Shown here one piece after another: positions 61,991 through 64,000 of a DNA stretch of 64,000 nt (its first letter is position 1; the number at the start of each line of letters is the position of its first letter). Source of the stretch: Campylorhamphus procurvoides (Eukaryota; Chordata; Aves; Passeriformes; Dendrocolaptidae). The DNA lies in NCBI GenBank assembly GCA_013396655.1, contig WBMV01005958.1, positions 1,086,210-1,150,209 on the forward strand, in the 5' to 3' direction. Under the pieces are notes generated by a model, which searched no databases, was not told the DNA's origin, and worked only from the letters and a program-made list of their open reading frames with translations. Both the position numbers and the translations under genes were made by a program.

Positions 61991-64000
61991 CACAACCATC
62001 CTCAGTGTAAAAACCTCTCAAGAATCAAGTAGCTGCTCCGGGGTTTGTGCTCCATAGGAGCAGAAAGGAATAAGGGCAGAGATAACCACGTCCTTCTTCA
62101 TACAGTGGATAAAACAGCATCAAGAGAAACCTGTAAATTTACCATGTGGGTGTTGAGCCTAAGCTCAGAAAAAGAAATACATGGTGCCAATATATTAAAA
62201 AATAAAGGCATATTAAAATTGTAAAACTGTGTTCACTAAAGTTATAAATTTTTGTTTCTTTATACTTTGGTAGAATTCAAAGTGGGAAAAAAAAGTCACA
62301 TTTTCCAGATCTTCCAAATAGTACACCTTTGAGAGTGTGAATCATAATTTTTTCCACTTTTGATTTCTCAGAATTAATGTACGTGTTCAAGGGACTCAGA
62401 AAGTTTTCCTTGTTTTCCCACATCTCCAAGTTTGAAAGTTTGGGCCTTCTATTCGTTTGCTGTCTTCACTGTCAGAGGCAAAAAACAACTAAGTTACTTT
62501 TTCTTCTGATCTCCAATTTTTTTGAAGTTGAGGATATTGTAGAAGCTTGCAGAGGGAGAAGAAAAAAAAAGGAAAATCCTACCCCAGGATAATCCATCTT
62601 CTAACATTCAACATGATGATGATAGATGTTGATAACTTTCAAAAGCAAAATTGAAACAGCAGCATTCATTTTAAATCCAAACTTTTCTCTTCTTTTTTTG
62701 GGCAATTATTTTGTCTCAAACAACCTACCTTTTGAAAAGACTCTTTTCAAGCTAACTCTGATGTCCGAAGAGGTTGTCCTTTGAGTCTATACCCTGTGGT
62801 ACCAAATCCAGGTAATTCTGAAGTAGCTGCAGAAGAACCAGTTCAATACAAATGGGGAGAAAAGATTGCCCTGCCTGTATTTATTGCACATGTGTTGCCA
62901 GCAAGAAAGCCACGAGCAAAAGTCAGAGCCTGTAATAGCCATCTCTGGAGCAGACATCCAAGGACTAGCATGAGGCTGGAAGCCAAAAACCAGGCCAGCT
63001 GAAACCTGCTTTGTCCAAGGGGATGGACTGGCCTGGCAGAGCCATCCTTGATTCAGCCCTTGATTGATACAGGACATCAGACCAAGCACAGCAGAATCAC
63101 ATTCATAAGTAAGTATTGTCTTCTAATTATCCCATCTCACAAATAATCTCTGCCAGAGCTTCGGCTTTGAGAGGAGAACTTTCCAGCAGAGCCCTATTTG
63201 GGTAGATAAAACTCTCAGCATCCCGGTCTCTGAGGTCTGCGGGCTGCTGCAGCTGAGCACGAGGTTCTGAGCCACCTCTTCACTGCTGGAACACTCACCC
63301 CAGCAGTGACTAATGCATTAAGATATTGAGTGTTAAGGGCATTTCTCAACTGCTAGGGCAGGATGGCCCCATTCACTCGGTTTCAGAACCAGCACAGAGG
63401 TCAGACGTGCATCCCTTTGCCTGCAGAAGAAATGAAGCAGATATCACCTGAAAATCTGCCCTGGCAAAAAGGTTGGGGAAGCAAACTGTGCTGCTAAGGA
63501 CACTAGGAGAAAGGAGTGGCAGGAACTTCTCAGACAGCTCTGCTAAGCTTTGGGGAAGAGGAATTCTTGAACCAAAGTGCACCTTTTCCTTCATCTTACA
63601 ACGAAGAGCAAACTTGCGGATCTTGAGGAAGGACAAGGTATTGTCCTCACATTCAAAATTGACTGATTTTTCAAAATTTTGATTACACCATCGATGTTTT
63701 GCCAGAACCAGGATCTAATGCATAATGATAGTGGTGTTTGGGTCTGCTTAACTCCTGTGTGGCCCATGGTTTTGTCCAAGTCCCTCCAGACACCCAAGTC
63801 ACCTGCTTTTCTTCTCCCATTTCCCTGCCTTGTTACAGCCGCAGACCAGTGCTCCACCAGTGCCATGCCTAGTGAAGAGGGCTTCCCATTAGCAATATGG
63901 CCAGATAAAGCTGTTTCCACTGCATATAAATCTTGCTCCAGGGGTTACAAGCTATAGGCTGGAGCTCCCCACCAAGCAGTTTCCAGATCTCTAGTTTTGA
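61991..64000. other. unique intergenic sequence
   Basis: Nothing recognised. Open frames reach 109 codons (63591-63920, minus). 62150-62380 is AT-rich. Confidence 0.5.

Overview
This window looks like intergenic (or deep intronic) DNA from a bird, most likely a passerine. The evidence is the repeat content. There are at least eight CR1 LINE fragments with the avian CR1 3' end (ending in ATTCTATG/ATTCTGTG-type tails). There are LTRs of families that are abundant in songbird genomes. There is also a tRNA-Ile-headed, CR1-tailed SINE of the TguSINE1 type, which is known from passerines. I found no protein-coding gene, rRNA, functional tRNA or CRISPR array. The open reading frames present are short, overlap on all frames and encode no domain I recognise, apart from decayed CR1 reverse transcriptase.

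Layout. 1-455: minus-strand CR1 reverse-transcriptase fragment cut by the window edge. 1770-2330: plus-strand CR1 3' end carrying a nested SINE at about 1876-2007. 2760-3060: unique AT-rich block with five TGATAA (GATA-type) motifs. 3536-4132: solo LTR on the minus strand. 7520-8148: CR1 with a large internal deletion. 8728-9358: LTR on the plus strand, followed by another CR1 tail (9488-9727). 9.7-22.6 kb: mostly unique sequence with a local duplication beside an ambiguous base (16341-16498) and a TATA-bearing candidate LTR remnant (about 20505-20700, minus). 22686-22997: microsatellite cluster. 24250-24397, 32915-33022 and 42896-43392: CR1 3' ends on the plus strand. 31481-31830: CR1 on the minus strand whose tail has become a 12-unit pentanucleotide repeat. 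35649-36217: second solo LTR of the same family and orientation as the one at 3.5 kb. 53256-53288: G-rich (GGGAT)n tract. 58205-58340 and about 61830-61990: older minus-strand CR1-like remnants.

The remaining sequence is unique. Several stretches (2.76-3.06, 15.92-16.24, 27.69-27.91, 39.96-40.42, 41.04-41.34, 48.42-48.87, 52.49-52.60 and 58.98-59.11 kb) have the repeat-free, AT-rich, homeodomain/GATA/MEF2-motif-bearing look of developmental enhancers in gene deserts. This is inference from composition and motifs only; alignment to other birds would decide it. I see no evidence of a new biological system. The most useful leads are the GATA-motif cluster, the nested SINE, the same-orientation LTR pair and the perfect 12-bp hairpin at 38999-39028.
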